A stretch of 64,000 nucleotides of DNA from Hyparrhenia diplandra (lineage: Eukaryota; Streptophyta; Magnoliopsida; Poales; Poaceae): contig JADLZK010009312.1 of the NCBI GenBank assembly GCA_015847255.1, forward strand, positions 124,001 through 188,000, in the 5' to 3' direction. A program made the translations under genes and the position numbers. The notes beneath the pieces are model-generated. The model searched no databases, was not told the DNA's origin, and saw nothing but the letters and a program-made list of their open reading frames with translations. Position 1 is the stretch's first letter; each line of letters opens with the position of its first letter. Shown in pieces: positions 1-10,631 of the stretch.

Positions 1-436
1 CGAGACAAACCCGACATAAGGTGGGGATTTTTGGCTGCAAAAAGCGGCGGTACAAATGTTAGCTAGGGTTGCGAAAAGAAGTAGCTAATAACATATTACA
101 ACTTCGTTGTTTGAGCGGGGCATACCTTTGAGACCGAATATCTATTACCGGGGCGCGTCTTGGGTGGTGTACTTGTCGGCTACGACCTCCTCTTCATCGA
201 ATGTCGGCTTCTTCGGTGGTGGAGGGCATTTGCTAGGTCCAGCTCTGTCTCCTTCCTCGGCGCTTGAGGTGTTGTCCATTGGAGGCCTCGAGTGTAGAGG
301 GGTGTCTCGTTCCCTACTCTCTCCTCGGGACACGGCACTATGTTCTCACCAGTTGCTTCCTCGATTATCGGGTACGCCCTCAAGTCCCGCCTCCTTAGGT
401 GCCGGCTCATTAGCTGTTGTCGGGTCCTCAGGTGGT
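1..436 (-). pseudogene. CACTA transposon gene, distal part (fragment)
   Basis: The minus strand codes for low-complexity Pro/Glu-rich sequence containing SKCPPPPKKPTFDEEEVVAD (around 235-180), spread over two frames. It continues the CACTA gene at 12272-14047: if the two insertions at 437-1717 and 1733-12266 and one copy of each target duplication are removed, the flanks join inside a repeated Gly/Pro/Glu/Asp-coding stretch (gtcctcaggtggt motif at 424-436 and 12267-12279). The KCPPPPKKPTFDEE-like stretch is, from memory, typical of proteins encoded by grass CACTA elements; its function is unknown. The gene runs off the left window edge. Family assignment is inference and needs a homology search. 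Confidence 0.5.
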
Positions 437-1717
437 TGTTGGTAAAAGTTATCCTACAGAATTTTTTATAATTTGTATAGTCCGAAAGCGAACGTAAACG
501 ATGAGCACTTCACCCGGGAGAGGGTTTTAAATATCGAATCCACGGGGAGAATGGTGTGAGGGTAATGAGACAAAACTAGATCCACGAGATAATAGGAAGG
601 AACTAGAGTTCGGATAAAATGTGAGAAGATTTCTATGGTTGTCTAGTTTATATCCTTGTAAGGCTTAAAGATATTTCTTAATGGGGTGTACTCAAAGGAA
701 AGTAAGGACAAAACTTACTATTCCCCGGTAACTAGGTCCTACGTGTCCTATCCTACGGGATGTGGAGTCCAAAGGAATCAATGGTACTTGTCACTACCAC
801 GATCTACCACGCTCCGGTAGGTAGGGTGTATTCTGAGTTATCTAGTCCAAACACCGCGTTTGCACTAGGGGTAACAACTTCAATTCAAGAGCGACAAGAA
901 TCAAAGTACTCTAATGAGTCGTAAAACCGAAAAGAAATATAAACAAGTGAACTTACTCAAATATAAGGTTGATCCACCAAAGAAGTCTCAAGATCAAGTG
1001 CATTGAAGCCTTTGATCTCGAGGAGGTACAAGCGTAGAGGAGTCACCCGTGAGATCCGATTACTTCCCCTTTCTTCTCCTCAACTCTACTTTCTATCTCT
1101 CAAGAACAGATCTAGAACTCTAATTAAGTTCTTTGATCTATCTCTCAACTTTCTACTAATCTCTCTCAACTTGATCTTAGCTCTTCTAATTAGAGAGGTA
1201 TGGCTCTAGCTATGATGAGTCGAGTATGATGAATAATGATTTTCATGCCTAAGGCCGAGGTAGGATCATCCTTATATAGTCGTGGCGATGAATTCTGACC
1301 CTTGGATCAAACCGACCTTCAATAACGGTGTAGATACAACCTCAAAGTCGGTTTGAAACCGACCTAAGAAGATGAGGCTGACAGGTGGGTCCCACCTAGC
1401 GGCCGGCCCAATCTTTGACTGGCGGCCGCCAGGCCATGGTGGGCCCAGTCGTCGAGGTCCTTCCGGTGTCTTCGGTGTCTTCTAGAATGTTTTAGTTCAC
1501 TTTTTGGATCGAAATTCACCAGTAGTAAATCTTCTTATTATTTGGGGGGTTTTCTCTAAGTTTTTAGGCATTTACTGTCAAGTCCCCGAAAAGATATAAA
1601 TCATCAAAACTTGTGGAGCTGTGTTAGTAAAATACCTATTCTATGTATTTTATTCTTTTTATAACCTTATTATATGTTTAGTTGACACATAGAAATAGAG
1701 CTTAAGAGGTGTCATCA
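437..1717 (-). mobile_element. Solo LTR of an Athila-like retrotransposon, inverted
   Basis: Read on the minus strand, this 1281-bp unit starts TGATGACACC and ends TTTACCAACA, the same 3' end as the large Athila-like LTRs at 1733-3358 and 10632-12266. It is flanked by a perfect 5-bp target duplication GTGGT (432-436 and 1718-1722). No internal region is attached, so it is a solo LTR. It aligns along its length with the Athila LTR: the same GC-rich block with the (t)ggcggccgccag motif, the paired 'aggtcggttt...aaaccgacct' stretches and a TATATAA box. The two are clearly diverged, so they are different subfamilies. It is inserted in the minus-strand CACTA gene. Confidence 0.85.
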
Positions 1718-1732
1718 GTGGTGCCGGGTCCT

Positions 1733-3358
1733 TGTTGACACCTGTTATCCTATACTTTTATATGTCAACAAGAGATGAAACAAGGACATAAATTGAATAT
1801 ATACTTAGATTAGAGGTTTATACTAATAAGTTCCACGAGTTTTGGTGATTTATGTATTTTCGAGGACTTAATAGATAAATGCAGAGAAAGATGCGTGAGA
1901 AAGTTCCGAATATACAAGACATATGATGACAAGACTTGACCGTGAAGCAACTCAACCCGAAAAGTGAACTAAAACATTCTAGAAGGTACCAGAGAACACC
2001 CGAAGGAACCAGAGGCCGAGGGGAGACAGGCCACTGGCGGCCGCCAGTCAAGATTTGGCCGGCCGCCAGGTGGGGCCAACATGTCAGCCTCAGACTTCTA
2101 GGTCGGTTTACAACCGACTTTGTGGTTGTATCTACACCGTTGTTGAAGGTCGGTTTGATCCAATGGTCATCGTTCATCGCCAAGGCCTATATAAGAAGAC
2201 CATCTGCCCCCAGGGTTAAACCCTAATTCATATGAATTCATTATTAGTCATTATCAACCAAGTCAGGCAGAAGTAGAAGAGAGTATCTCCACCAGAGATT
2301 AGGGTTAGCTACTAGTTCTAGTTCTAGTTCATCTAGTTCTAGTTCATCCAAGTTGATTAGCAGACAGATACAATTAGAGCTGGGTGTGCCTACCCAGAGT
2401 TCTCGATCTTCAAGTTTTACGGTATGAATTATCTTGTATCTATGACTTTGCACTTTATTAATAATATGTGTTTGTTTGCTATGTTCTTACTTTATTCTAA
2501 TAGTATGATTGATATAGATGTAGTTTATGATAGATATATGTATCTATTCGTAGAGCGCCTAATTCAATACTCGAGTGGGTTAGGTGGTAAAGATATTTAT
2601 GTAAGCGTGGTGCTTATATATGATTTACCTGCGAATGCACCTTATATTCCGGGTCGTGTGGTAGATCGCGGGAGTGATGATCTGTTGAGTCCTTTGGAAT
2701 CCACCCCTCCGATTTTATAAGACAAGTGGACATTGATTATGGGGAATATCTTGTTTCGCTCTTGATTTTCCTTGATAGTCGTCCGGATACATGATCTAGA
2801 GTTTACTATGCTATACATGATAACATATGCCTTAGAGTAGATGTAATGACTTAGTAGATTAAATGCTATAGATGAATTCTGTCTCTTAGAGTAGTCCAAT
2901 GTTAAGTCTAACTTAGTAGTTATTCTCTGATCTCTCGTGTGTGATGCCTGCCTTTATTTATCATTATCATATTATTATCATTATTGGTTTACCCCTGCTA
3001 AAGTAAGCACTAGTAACAGAACCTCTCATAAGTATGCCACTTATTAATTATGTTTGTGCCCACCTTTCAATTATTCCTCGTGGTAGAATATAAATGACAA
3101 AACCTGGATTACTCCCCGTGAAATGCTAAGGGTATTTATATGCGCTTATGGATAGACCTTTTATATTTATTTCCATAGATTGCAAACAACACATATCACA
3201 AGTATCTCCTATGCATTTCCTAGCATTCTTTCTTTGGGATGACAACCTAGCACATAGTAGTGTTAAGAGATGAACCACACTGAGTATCTTTTGACGGCTT
3301 ATAGCCCGAGGTGAGATTAACTCCACCTTATGTTGTAGTGACGTTAGATTTACCAACA
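1733..3358 (+). repeat. 5' LTR of Athila-like element
   Basis: 1626 bp, matching 10632-12266 with long blocks that are almost base-for-base identical (for example about 2320-2535 against 11220-11435, with only a few substitutions). The differences are concentrated in short patches that change length. It starts TGTTGACAC and ends ACCAACA. Low substitution between LTRs implies a recent insertion. Confidence 0.9.
2188..2194 (+). promoter_or_regulatory. LTR TATA box (candidate)
   Basis: TATATAA in the context ggcctatataagaag, about 455 bp into the LTR. It is conserved in the 3' LTR (about 11087) and in the inverted solo LTR. It is the likely core promoter for the retrotransposon transcript, placing the start of R about 25-30 bp downstream. 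No experimental evidence. Confidence 0.6.
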
Positions 3359-4141
3359 AATCCTCGGTGGTGGCGGGTCCTTAGCTTGGTGGGGTACTTG
3401 AACCATGAGGAGGGCCGTTGCCCTCGCCGCCCCCACCATCTTCATTATCATTGGAAGAATCACCATAGGGGTCCGGTGGCGTACTCGGGGCCGCTGCTGT
3501 CTTCTTTGGTGAACCGGACGGTGAAGTCAATATCGACATGTTGAGCACAATGTCCACCTTGGGCCACGATGCGTTGTAACACGGAAGCGCTTGCTAGAGT
3601 CTTGACCTCATTATGAGCGGGATACTCGGCTCGATATATTTTCATATTTCGGCGTCACGTGCCCAATGTTGACTTGGCGCGATTCTGGAGGGATCTCATG
3701 CGCCGTACTCCCTCGCAAGATCCGGGAGGAAATACCACCCCCCCTCGGCCACCGGCGGCTTCTTCTTGCCCAACCCGCCGACGTGTACCAAGATTACGCA
3801 CCGTGTCACCGGTGATGTCATCCACGGGGTCCCGGACGGCCAACCGCAAAGGTTTGGGGTTGGCAGCGGCGGATCGGCGTTGCGGAACATCCGGTTCCGG
3901 ACTTCGACCATCACGGGGGTCGTTGCTCGTGAGAGCCTCTTTGATGGACTGGGTGATCATTTGTTGCAAGGCCTCATCACGGCCTTCCCGTCTTAAACCC
4001 TCCTTGTACCTCGCCTCGTGTGATACGAGGCAAAGATCCGACCGCCACGAGCCCACCGTTGCCCAACTCTTCACGGAGCTCATGCCACGTATTAATCGAT
4101 GCGATGCTCGAGGTTTCCCAAAGGCCAACGTCCAAGATCGT
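3359..4141. repeat. Duplicated CACTA host segment inside the retroelement leader
   Basis: This stretch lies between the 5' LTR and the primer-binding site, where an Athila element should have only a few bases. It matches the host sequence just outside the 3' LTR (12267-about 13018) in the same orientation, from aatcctcggtggtggcggg through to ggccaacgtc. It carries minus-strand coding remnants of the CACTA gene (ORF 4179-3655). The copies differ mainly by small indels. Homology stops abruptly at about 4131, where a second piece of LTR end begins. The likely origin is unequal recombination between LTR-bearing copies of this locus. Confidence 0.85.
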
Positions 4142-4178
4142 GCCACCTTATGTTGTAGTGACGTTATATTTACCAACA
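4142..4178 (+). repeat. Second copy of the LTR 3' end
   Basis: A 37-bp repeat of the LTR terminus (compare 3322-3358): gccaccttatgttgtagtg...taccaaca, with one substitution (gttagatt to gttatatt). It sits directly before the primer-binding site, so it is the authentic end of the LTR that once adjoined the internal region. The full 5' LTR lies 780 bp upstream, separated from it by host DNA. Confidence 0.85.
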
Positions 4179-4185
4179 AGCATTT

Positions 4186-4203
4186 ACGGCGCCGTTGTCG
4201 GGA
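4186..4203 (+). other. Primer-binding site, tRNA-Asp type
   Basis: The sequence (a)cggcgccgttgtcggga closely fits the complement of the 3' end of plant tRNA-Asp (expected TGGCGCCGTTGCCGGGG), with two or three mismatches. It lies 8 bp after the LTR end. tRNA-Asp priming is usual in Athila/Tat-lineage elements. The mismatches suggest decay of priming ability. Confidence 0.75.
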
Positions 4204-4410
4204 GGAAATAAAAGATAGCTAGATATATTAATAAATGAAAACTTATGATGAGAATCTAAAACTAGGAAGTCGCTTTTAGTCGGCTTACCCTTGTTTGTCT
4301 TTTTTGTTTATTTTATACGGGGTTTATCAAATTGGAAATTGATTGTGATTCACTCCACTTCATTCATCGTAATCAAATTAATCAAGAAAGCATACATCGT
4401 TCTTGAAGCT

Positions 4411-5520
4411 ATGGTCGAAAATCCCTATGAGAGTTCTCCGCTCCAAGCAATGAGAACATTCGCATGCAGGACCAACACGCAAATTAAAGATCTTGAGTTT
4501 GAGCTCAAGCCAAGCATCATCAACATGATACAAGCTACTCCATTCAGTGCAAAGATTCACGAAGATGCACGCTTACATCTGCAGAATTTTCTCGAGATTG
4601 CCAACACCTTCTCACCCAATGATGTTCCCCAAGATATCATATTACTCCGCTTATTTCCGTTCTCATTGAAGGAAAAAGCGAAGTCATGGTTCTACGCCAA
4701 CAAAGAAGAAATCAAAAAATGGGATGAATGTTCTATAGCTTTCCTATCAAAGTTCTTTTCCCACGGGTAAAACCAATGCCCTACGAGAAAAAAATCACCA
4801 ATTTCCAATAGCGTAAAGGAGAATCAATTCCGTGTGCTTGGGAACGTTTACAAGAATATATATCAGATTGCCCTCATCATGGAATAGAAGATTGGTTGCT
4901 CATGCAAGGATTTTATCATGGATTAACACAAAGAGCACGAGAACAACTAGATGCAACTGCTGAAGGATCATTTTTATCACTCACTCTTGACAAAGCTGAA
5001 GCACTCATGAATAAAATATTAGAAAATCAAAGTCGGATTCAAGACACTCAACACTACCATCGATAGAAGAAGTTCCCCGAAGAAATAAAAGCAATATCAA
5101 CCAAGATGGATGTGTTATTTGATTGGCTTGAACAACGAGCCAAGGACAAGAAGGAAAGACAAGATTTACAAGATTACATTGACTCCGCATCCAATTCAAG
5201 CCTAGCTGTTAATAATTCAACATCAACTCAATCACAAGAACGAAGTTTTCAACAAACAATTCAACTACCCAGGTAAGTATCGAGGTAATGTTCCTAGAAA
5301 CCCATTTTTAAGAGAACTAATTGAGGAACAAGATAAGTTAAATAATGTTCTTCTTAAGAAGCTTGTTGCTAATGATAAAGTTTTAAAAGATATAACTCTT
5401 AAGATGGATAATTTCTCTGTTGCTTTTAAAGATCAACTTGCTTTTAATAAAAAGATAGAAACTCAATTAGCAAAGTTATCTGGTTGCAAAAATCTATTGC
5501 CACTAACCTTGAGCAGGTAA
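4411..5520 (+). pseudogene. gag: Retrotransposon gag (broken)
   Basis: The reading frame starting MVENPYESSPLQAMRTFACR at 4411 (open from 4291) runs to a stop at 4770. It contains the retrotransposon gag core with LRLFPFSLKEKAKSWFY at about 4648-4700. The protein continues in other frames: ESIPCAWERLQEYISDCPHH and GFYHGLTQRAREQLDATAEG (4825-4965), then a coiled, charged tail (5080-5500). This order and spacing are those of Athila-lineage gag, which packages genomic RNA into the retrotransposon particle. At least three frameshifts or stops are present (about 4770, 4810, 5066), so no full Gag can be made as read. Confidence 0.8.
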
Positions 5521-5705
5521 ATAATGTTACTACAAGAAGAGGTAAATCTACACGTGATCCTGTTGACCCAAGAAGGATAATAGAAACAAAGCATCGGGAC
5601 ACCAATCACGGCACTGCGGCACCGGCAACAACAACAAGACACTGTGGTACAACCAATTAGAGAAGAGGAAAATGATGACACGAAGATTTAACTCAAGAAC
5701 CTCAA

Positions 5706-6494
5706 ATGACGCAAGACTTTCATGATACAAATCTCTTACCATATCCCAGAAGAAACCGTGGACCCCAAGTGGATGATCAGTTTACAAAGTTTGTGGAGGT
5801 AATCCAGAAGTTATATATCAACATACCTCTACTAGACGCTATTCAAGTTCCAACCTATGCAAAGTATCTCAGAGATATCCCGAATAAGAAGAGACCATTA
5901 CCCACTATGGAGGTGATCAAGCTAACAGAAGAATGCAAAGGCGGCTATCCTTAATATTTACCACATAAGATGACAGATCCGGGATACCCCGTAATTAATT
6001 GCTCAATTGGAGATCATCACTTCACAAAGACTTTGTGACCTTGGAGCAAGTGTTAGTGTATTGCCCAAGTCCGTCTTTGACAAACTTAAGCACACAACCC
6101 CTGGAGCCAACTTCAATATCATTACAACCGGCGGATCAATCAATCGATATCCCTCAGGAATTGCAGAGAACGTACCGCTTAATATCGAGGATTCTTTATA
6201 CCTGTGGATTTTGTAGTTTTGGATATGCCACCAGACTCCAGAGTATCAATCATTCTCGGACGACCTTTCCTAAGCACAGCTAATGCACATATCAATGTCA
6301 CGGCTGGAGAGATTACATTCAACTTGAATGGAAAGGAAGAGAAGTTCGCATTCAAACCCAAATCAGAGCTTAGCTTGACAGCAAATAAGATTGAATCAGA
6401 AATTGAAGAAGAGTCATCATCGGTACCATCTCAGGAACCGGAGAATGCACTGATAATTAATAAACTTTGGGAAGTCCTAGTTCGAGGACTTTAA
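5706..6494 (+). pseudogene. Retropepsin-type aspartic protease region (broken)
   Basis: An open stretch at 5706-5954 (…PTYAKYLRDIPNKKRPLPTM…) is the gag-protease linker typical of Athila elements. The aspartic protease follows in another frame. Its active-site motif DLGASVSVLP lies near 6030-6060; Athila proteases commonly have DLGAS rather than DTGA. After a frameshift near 6200 comes VDFVVLDMPPDSRVSIILGR (6203-6262), with the flap and C-terminal ILGRPFL motif and a stop at 6494. The enzyme would cleave the Gag-Pol polyprotein. Nothing resembling reverse transcriptase (YxDD) or integrase follows, so pol has been deleted here. Confidence 0.8.
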
Positions 6495-7375
6495 CTACGG
6501 ACATCTATCACAAGGTAAGTCAAGTAATTATCTATATTTACTTTACTATACATTTACTTACAGAAAATTTATGCCCCATATAAATAATTTTACTGATTGT
6601 GTCACAACCAAAGTGAAAATATTTATTGTGGAGGCTCAAAATATTTATTCTTGTATTATTATTTTTACTCCCTGCATTTATATATTGAAAATACAAAAAT
6701 AGGGTCACTATGTGATGGGTCCTACATGTCATACACTAAATGCCATATTTCGCCTACCTTGGACAAGACACATACCACTCAAACCTCACCTACCACCATG
6801 CACTACTCCCCGCCAATCTTTTCCACCGAAAAACCCACTTAAAACCATGGCATTGGGGTGAGCAATATGTTGCATGAAGGTGAGTGGGAGAGGGCCCACC
6901 ACCATGGTGGCCGGCGCCATCGCCTTTGGTGGCCGCCGAGGGCTCTCGCCTCCTCTATAAAAGGCCCTTCACCCCTCACTTCTTCATCACACCCACTTTG
7001 CTTTGCTCAACATTCCGCCTTGCAATTCGAAGTTCTAGTATCCAGAAAGTTTTGGGCTTTGTAGTAGAGAGAAAGAGAAGTGAGAAGGAGGAAGGAAATT
7101 CTTAGTAGTAATAGAATAATTCTTGAGAGAGGAAGAAGATCTTGAGAGTATTAGAATAATTTAAGAGTGATTAGTGGAGGTGCTGTCCATATGGAGTAAT
7201 CAAGATAAAACTTTGTTAGGGGGAAGTTCTGTCAAAATAAAAACAACCTTGCAATCTTTCTTTTGGACAACTAACCCCTGGACGACTAACTTTGGACAGC
7301 TAATTTCTAACTTTTTATTCTAACCCCTCCATTAGTCTCTTGTTTGTTTTTGTTTGTGTACTAACATTTTGCAGG
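6495..7375 (+). promoter_or_regulatory. Internal spacer with TATA box and splice acceptor (candidate second promoter)
   Basis: No coding region. A TATA-like ctctataaaaggccc at about 6953-6967 is followed by a C/T-rich stretch, as in plant core promoters. The spacer ends in a good 3' splice site (…actaacattttgcag, ending 7374) directly before an ATG at 7376. This suggests the downstream ORF is expressed from its own internal promoter or as a spliced subgenomic RNA. That is inference from motif order only. Confidence 0.45.
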
Positions 7376-8937
7376 ATGAGCTTCTGGAAGTCATTTAGTG
7401 GAAAAAGGTCAAAACGTCTTCAACGAGGAGAATCATCTTCGAGCACCATCGAGAGATGAGCTACGAACCAGAACAAGATGTGCCACCACATCCGGCCCCT
7501 GCTGCAGTAAGAAGGTTAACTTCTGATTCACACCTCAAGTTTCATGGACAATACGAGAGAGCAAGGTACAATCAATTGAAGAGCCGTAAGTTCACTCATA
7601 CTCCTGTGATCGACCCTGATCTCCTAATCCAGACAGGTATGGATGTTGAATTTGCTCATATTTTCCGCTTTTTGGGCTGGGAAACTTTTGCGAAAATCAC
7701 AGAGGAAGGTTCTAAGTTTTTAACCATAGAATTTCTTTGCACCCTTCGTTGCACTGATGAAGGAGTCACATTTAGACTCTTCCAACAACAACATTCTCTC
7801 ACTTGGAGAAATTTAAGTGATGCACTTGGTTTTCTACACTCTTGTGTCATGGACTTAGACATAGCTCTAGATGATTTCAACCAAGCAACTGTTTGGAAAG
7901 ACTTGACCAATGTAGATGCATTTTTGGATGCAAAAGCTAGAGACTTACACTTACCCACCTTTCGCTTCTTCCATAAATGGATACTTTTCACTCTTTTGCC
8001 TAGGAAGGATGGTCATAATGTTAGAGTAGGAGAGTTACAGTTGATCTATGCAGCTATAAAGAGAAGACAAGTTTCACCGATATATATGTTAGTTCAACAT
8101 TGGATAGTTGTGCCAACTCTCCTAGGAAATGTCAATTGCACGTCACTTATCACTAGAATTGCCAACCACTTAGGACTCTTGGATGATAACGCTCATGTTG
8201 CTTACATAAGGGAAGATAAACCTATCATAGGTTTTGATTTCTTTAGTAAAGGACATATTTTGAAGAAAATTGGAAGTACTCTTGTCATGACCCATGCTAC
8301 CGTTGGGGAGATTCGGTTGCCTAACCCCGAACTCTCCATATATCGCGGTGCGCCTCTTATGCATTGAGTGTGCAGGCACAACCAATTAACATGCAGAGAG
8401 CCATGCCGACTCGTCAGACACGTGCCCATGATCCAATTTGGACAGGAGAAGACCCAAGACCACAAGAGCCAGCATTTGGAGGATATCGACCATGGACCCT
8501 TCCTCCACCTTCACAAGCCGGTTGATGTGACTAGTCACCCAGATTTGAACAAGGAGGCCCGAGTGAGCGGGGGTGGTGATGCTCATATTCGTCGAGAAAC
8601 CTATCGTGGAAGTGGTTACTTCTATGATACACCAGGTACTTCGCAACACCCTACTCCCGAACCACCTCGTAATTCTTTTGCAGGATATGGACAACACGAT
8701 GCATATACATTCCAAGGGATGTACAACACCATCCTAGACATAAGGCATGACCAGGTCAACCATTATCAAGAACAGAGAGAATGGAATGCCCGAACAGACC
8801 AGAACATCACCGACATTAGAGACACCATCGAACAGCAGAATGAAGAAATCGGTGCCATGTATGGACCCGCCGTCGCGGGCGTCGCCGACCCCCGAATCAA
8901 CACCCGGCTTGGGGGAGCTGCCCCCACTTGGCCGTAA
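7376..8937 (+). pseudogene. ATHILA ORF-1-family protein gene (broken)
   Basis: The main open frame, 7456-8367 (303 aa), contains motifs of the ATHILA ORF-1 family known from Athila elements: VIDPDLLIQTGMDVEFAHIF near residues 51-70, FLTIEFLCTLRCTDEGVTF near 89-107, and NCTSLITRIANHLG. A likely N-terminus (MSFWKSFSGKRSKRLQRGES) starts at 7376 right after the splice acceptor but is one frame off. After the TGA at 8365 a Gln/Pro-rich tail runs on with two more frame changes to 8937. Its role is unknown; the family has been discussed as envelope-like or as an accessory Gag-region protein. At least three lesions make it a pseudogene as read. Confidence 0.75.
8908..8919 (+). other. Second polypurine-tract-like site
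   Basis: cttgggggagct is identical to the tract that abuts the 3' LTR (10620-10631) but lies 1.7 kb upstream, at the end of the ATHILA-type ORF. It could be a secondary plus-strand priming site or a remnant of an older LTR junction. Confidence 0.4.
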
Positions 8938-10619
8938 GTCCCTATGACCTGGCAGTTATCTATTTTTATATTTTTATTATATTATATAGTTTGTTTAAAT
9001 TTGCTTTGCTTTGTTTGCTAAAAAATGAATAATCATGAAAAACAAATAAAAAGAGTGTGTATAATTAGTTTGTTTTAAAGTTTGTTTAAATAAAGTAGTA
9101 GCTATCTCTTGTGTTTGGAGATGATGAATAGTTGCTCTGTTTTGTTTTCTTACAAATACCTATCATTGGTTTAGAATTCTCCCATGCTATACATAAAATT
9201 GTTCAATTTACTTTGAGCTTGAAATTTTGTGGGAGCATATATCTAAGCTAATCTAGGTAATTGACGGATATGATATGAGATAGTCGAGCTACTATTTATC
9301 TTACTCCCTAGTTGCACTAAATTACGGAGAATTAATTTGTGAAAATCTGAAAATTGCATGATGAGTTTCCTATATATGAGAGAGTTCTAAATTCCTACCA
9401 CAGACCATATACATGTTCTAGAATAGGAAAACTCTTTTATCATTCACTACTTGCTTAGTATTGAGTTTTGTCAACCTTTGAGACCCTTGGGAACTTGTCA
9501 TACAATTCCACATACATCTCCACATATATATATTCCATACCACACCGTATGCACACCACATACCCTTCATCCATTTGCTAGCCATCAAAAATGTTTTACT
9601 CCTATCCACGGGAGTAAACACCAAAAATATTCCTCATCCCTATACTTATTCTCAAAACCCCATTTATGCTCCATGTATTTTATTTATTATCTCTCAAATA
9701 TCTGTTTGACAAAGAAGAAACTTGGGGCTATGCTTAAAAAAAAAAGAAGAAGAGAGAAAGAGAAAAGAGGGAGATGAAAAATGGACAAGTGTCCTACGGG
9801 CGAGTAGAGCCTACCTCCCTAAAAAAGAAAGAGAAAAATAAAGAGAGTAAAAATGGACGAGTGTCCAAATGAAAACAATGGGTACTTAGATGCCCGCCTC
9901 TACGAAAAATAAAATAAAATAAAAAGAAAAGCTAGCCCAAGTTCTCTTCTATGTCTTTGAAAAATTCAAAAAAAAGAGAGATCAAATTCTTCAAGAAGGA
10001 GCATAGTAGAATTAGGATCATTATATCCTATGACCACCATATATCTACCTCACAAATACATTCCATACATCCACATTGTATGACTTGTTCCTTTGGATCC
10101 GTTGTTTGACTTTACAATATATGCTTTGCAAGTATGTATACGCTATCTCCCACCTATGAGCCCCGGATATAAGCCTTAGTAGATAGGATGAGAGAAGACA
10201 TGATACATTTGCCATGTTCCATAAAATATTACATATCTTTTTGAGAGAAGGCATGACATCATTGCCTTGGTAAGGATCCAAAAATACCACATATGAGAGA
10301 TTTGAAAGGGTCATACAATGGAAACTCTGAGTTTTATTTTGAAAATTTATAAAAACTCCAGAACAGAGGTGAAATGAAGAGTTTGAAACATAGTGCTTGA
10401 CTTGATTGTTCTATCTTTCAATTACTCAAAGATTTAAGTGCAGACAAAAGCCCCATGTTTTTCAGGTAATAAAAGTAAGTTGAAAGATCAGAATGTTTCA
10501 CCTATCTTTGGAGGAGAATTTTAAATTGATGACATGTGTATTTGTGAGAAGATGATTCATTGTAGCAACTCCTGATCCACTCGGTGAAAAGCTTTGCTAA
10601 GAGACCATCAAAGGTTAAG
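8938..10619. other. Non-coding 3' region of the Athila-like element
   Basis: About 1.7 kb of AT-rich DNA with no credible ORF. It includes purine-rich, partly repeated 'atggacaagtgtcctacgg / atggacgagtgtccaaatg' stretches (9780-9900) and A-rich runs. It probably corresponds to the untranslated stretch that separates the last ORF from the PPT in Athila elements. Confidence 0.6.
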
Positions 10620-10631
10620 CTTGGGGGAGCT
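10620..10631 (+). other. Polypurine tract
   Basis: cttgggggagct ends exactly at the first base of the 3' LTR (TGTTGACAC at 10632). It is the expected position and composition for plus-strand priming in Athila-type elements. Confidence 0.8.

Noticed and set aside
1003..1209. Short ORFs inside the solo LTR and other LTRs
   Set aside because: Shadows of repeat sequence with no family match.
1733..4178. Interpretation of 1733-4178 as one 2.4-kb LTR
   Set aside because: The target duplication GTCCT flanks 1733 and 12266, and the 3' copy continues into host coding sequence after 12266; so the true LTR is 1.63 kb and the extra 0.8 kb is a duplication.
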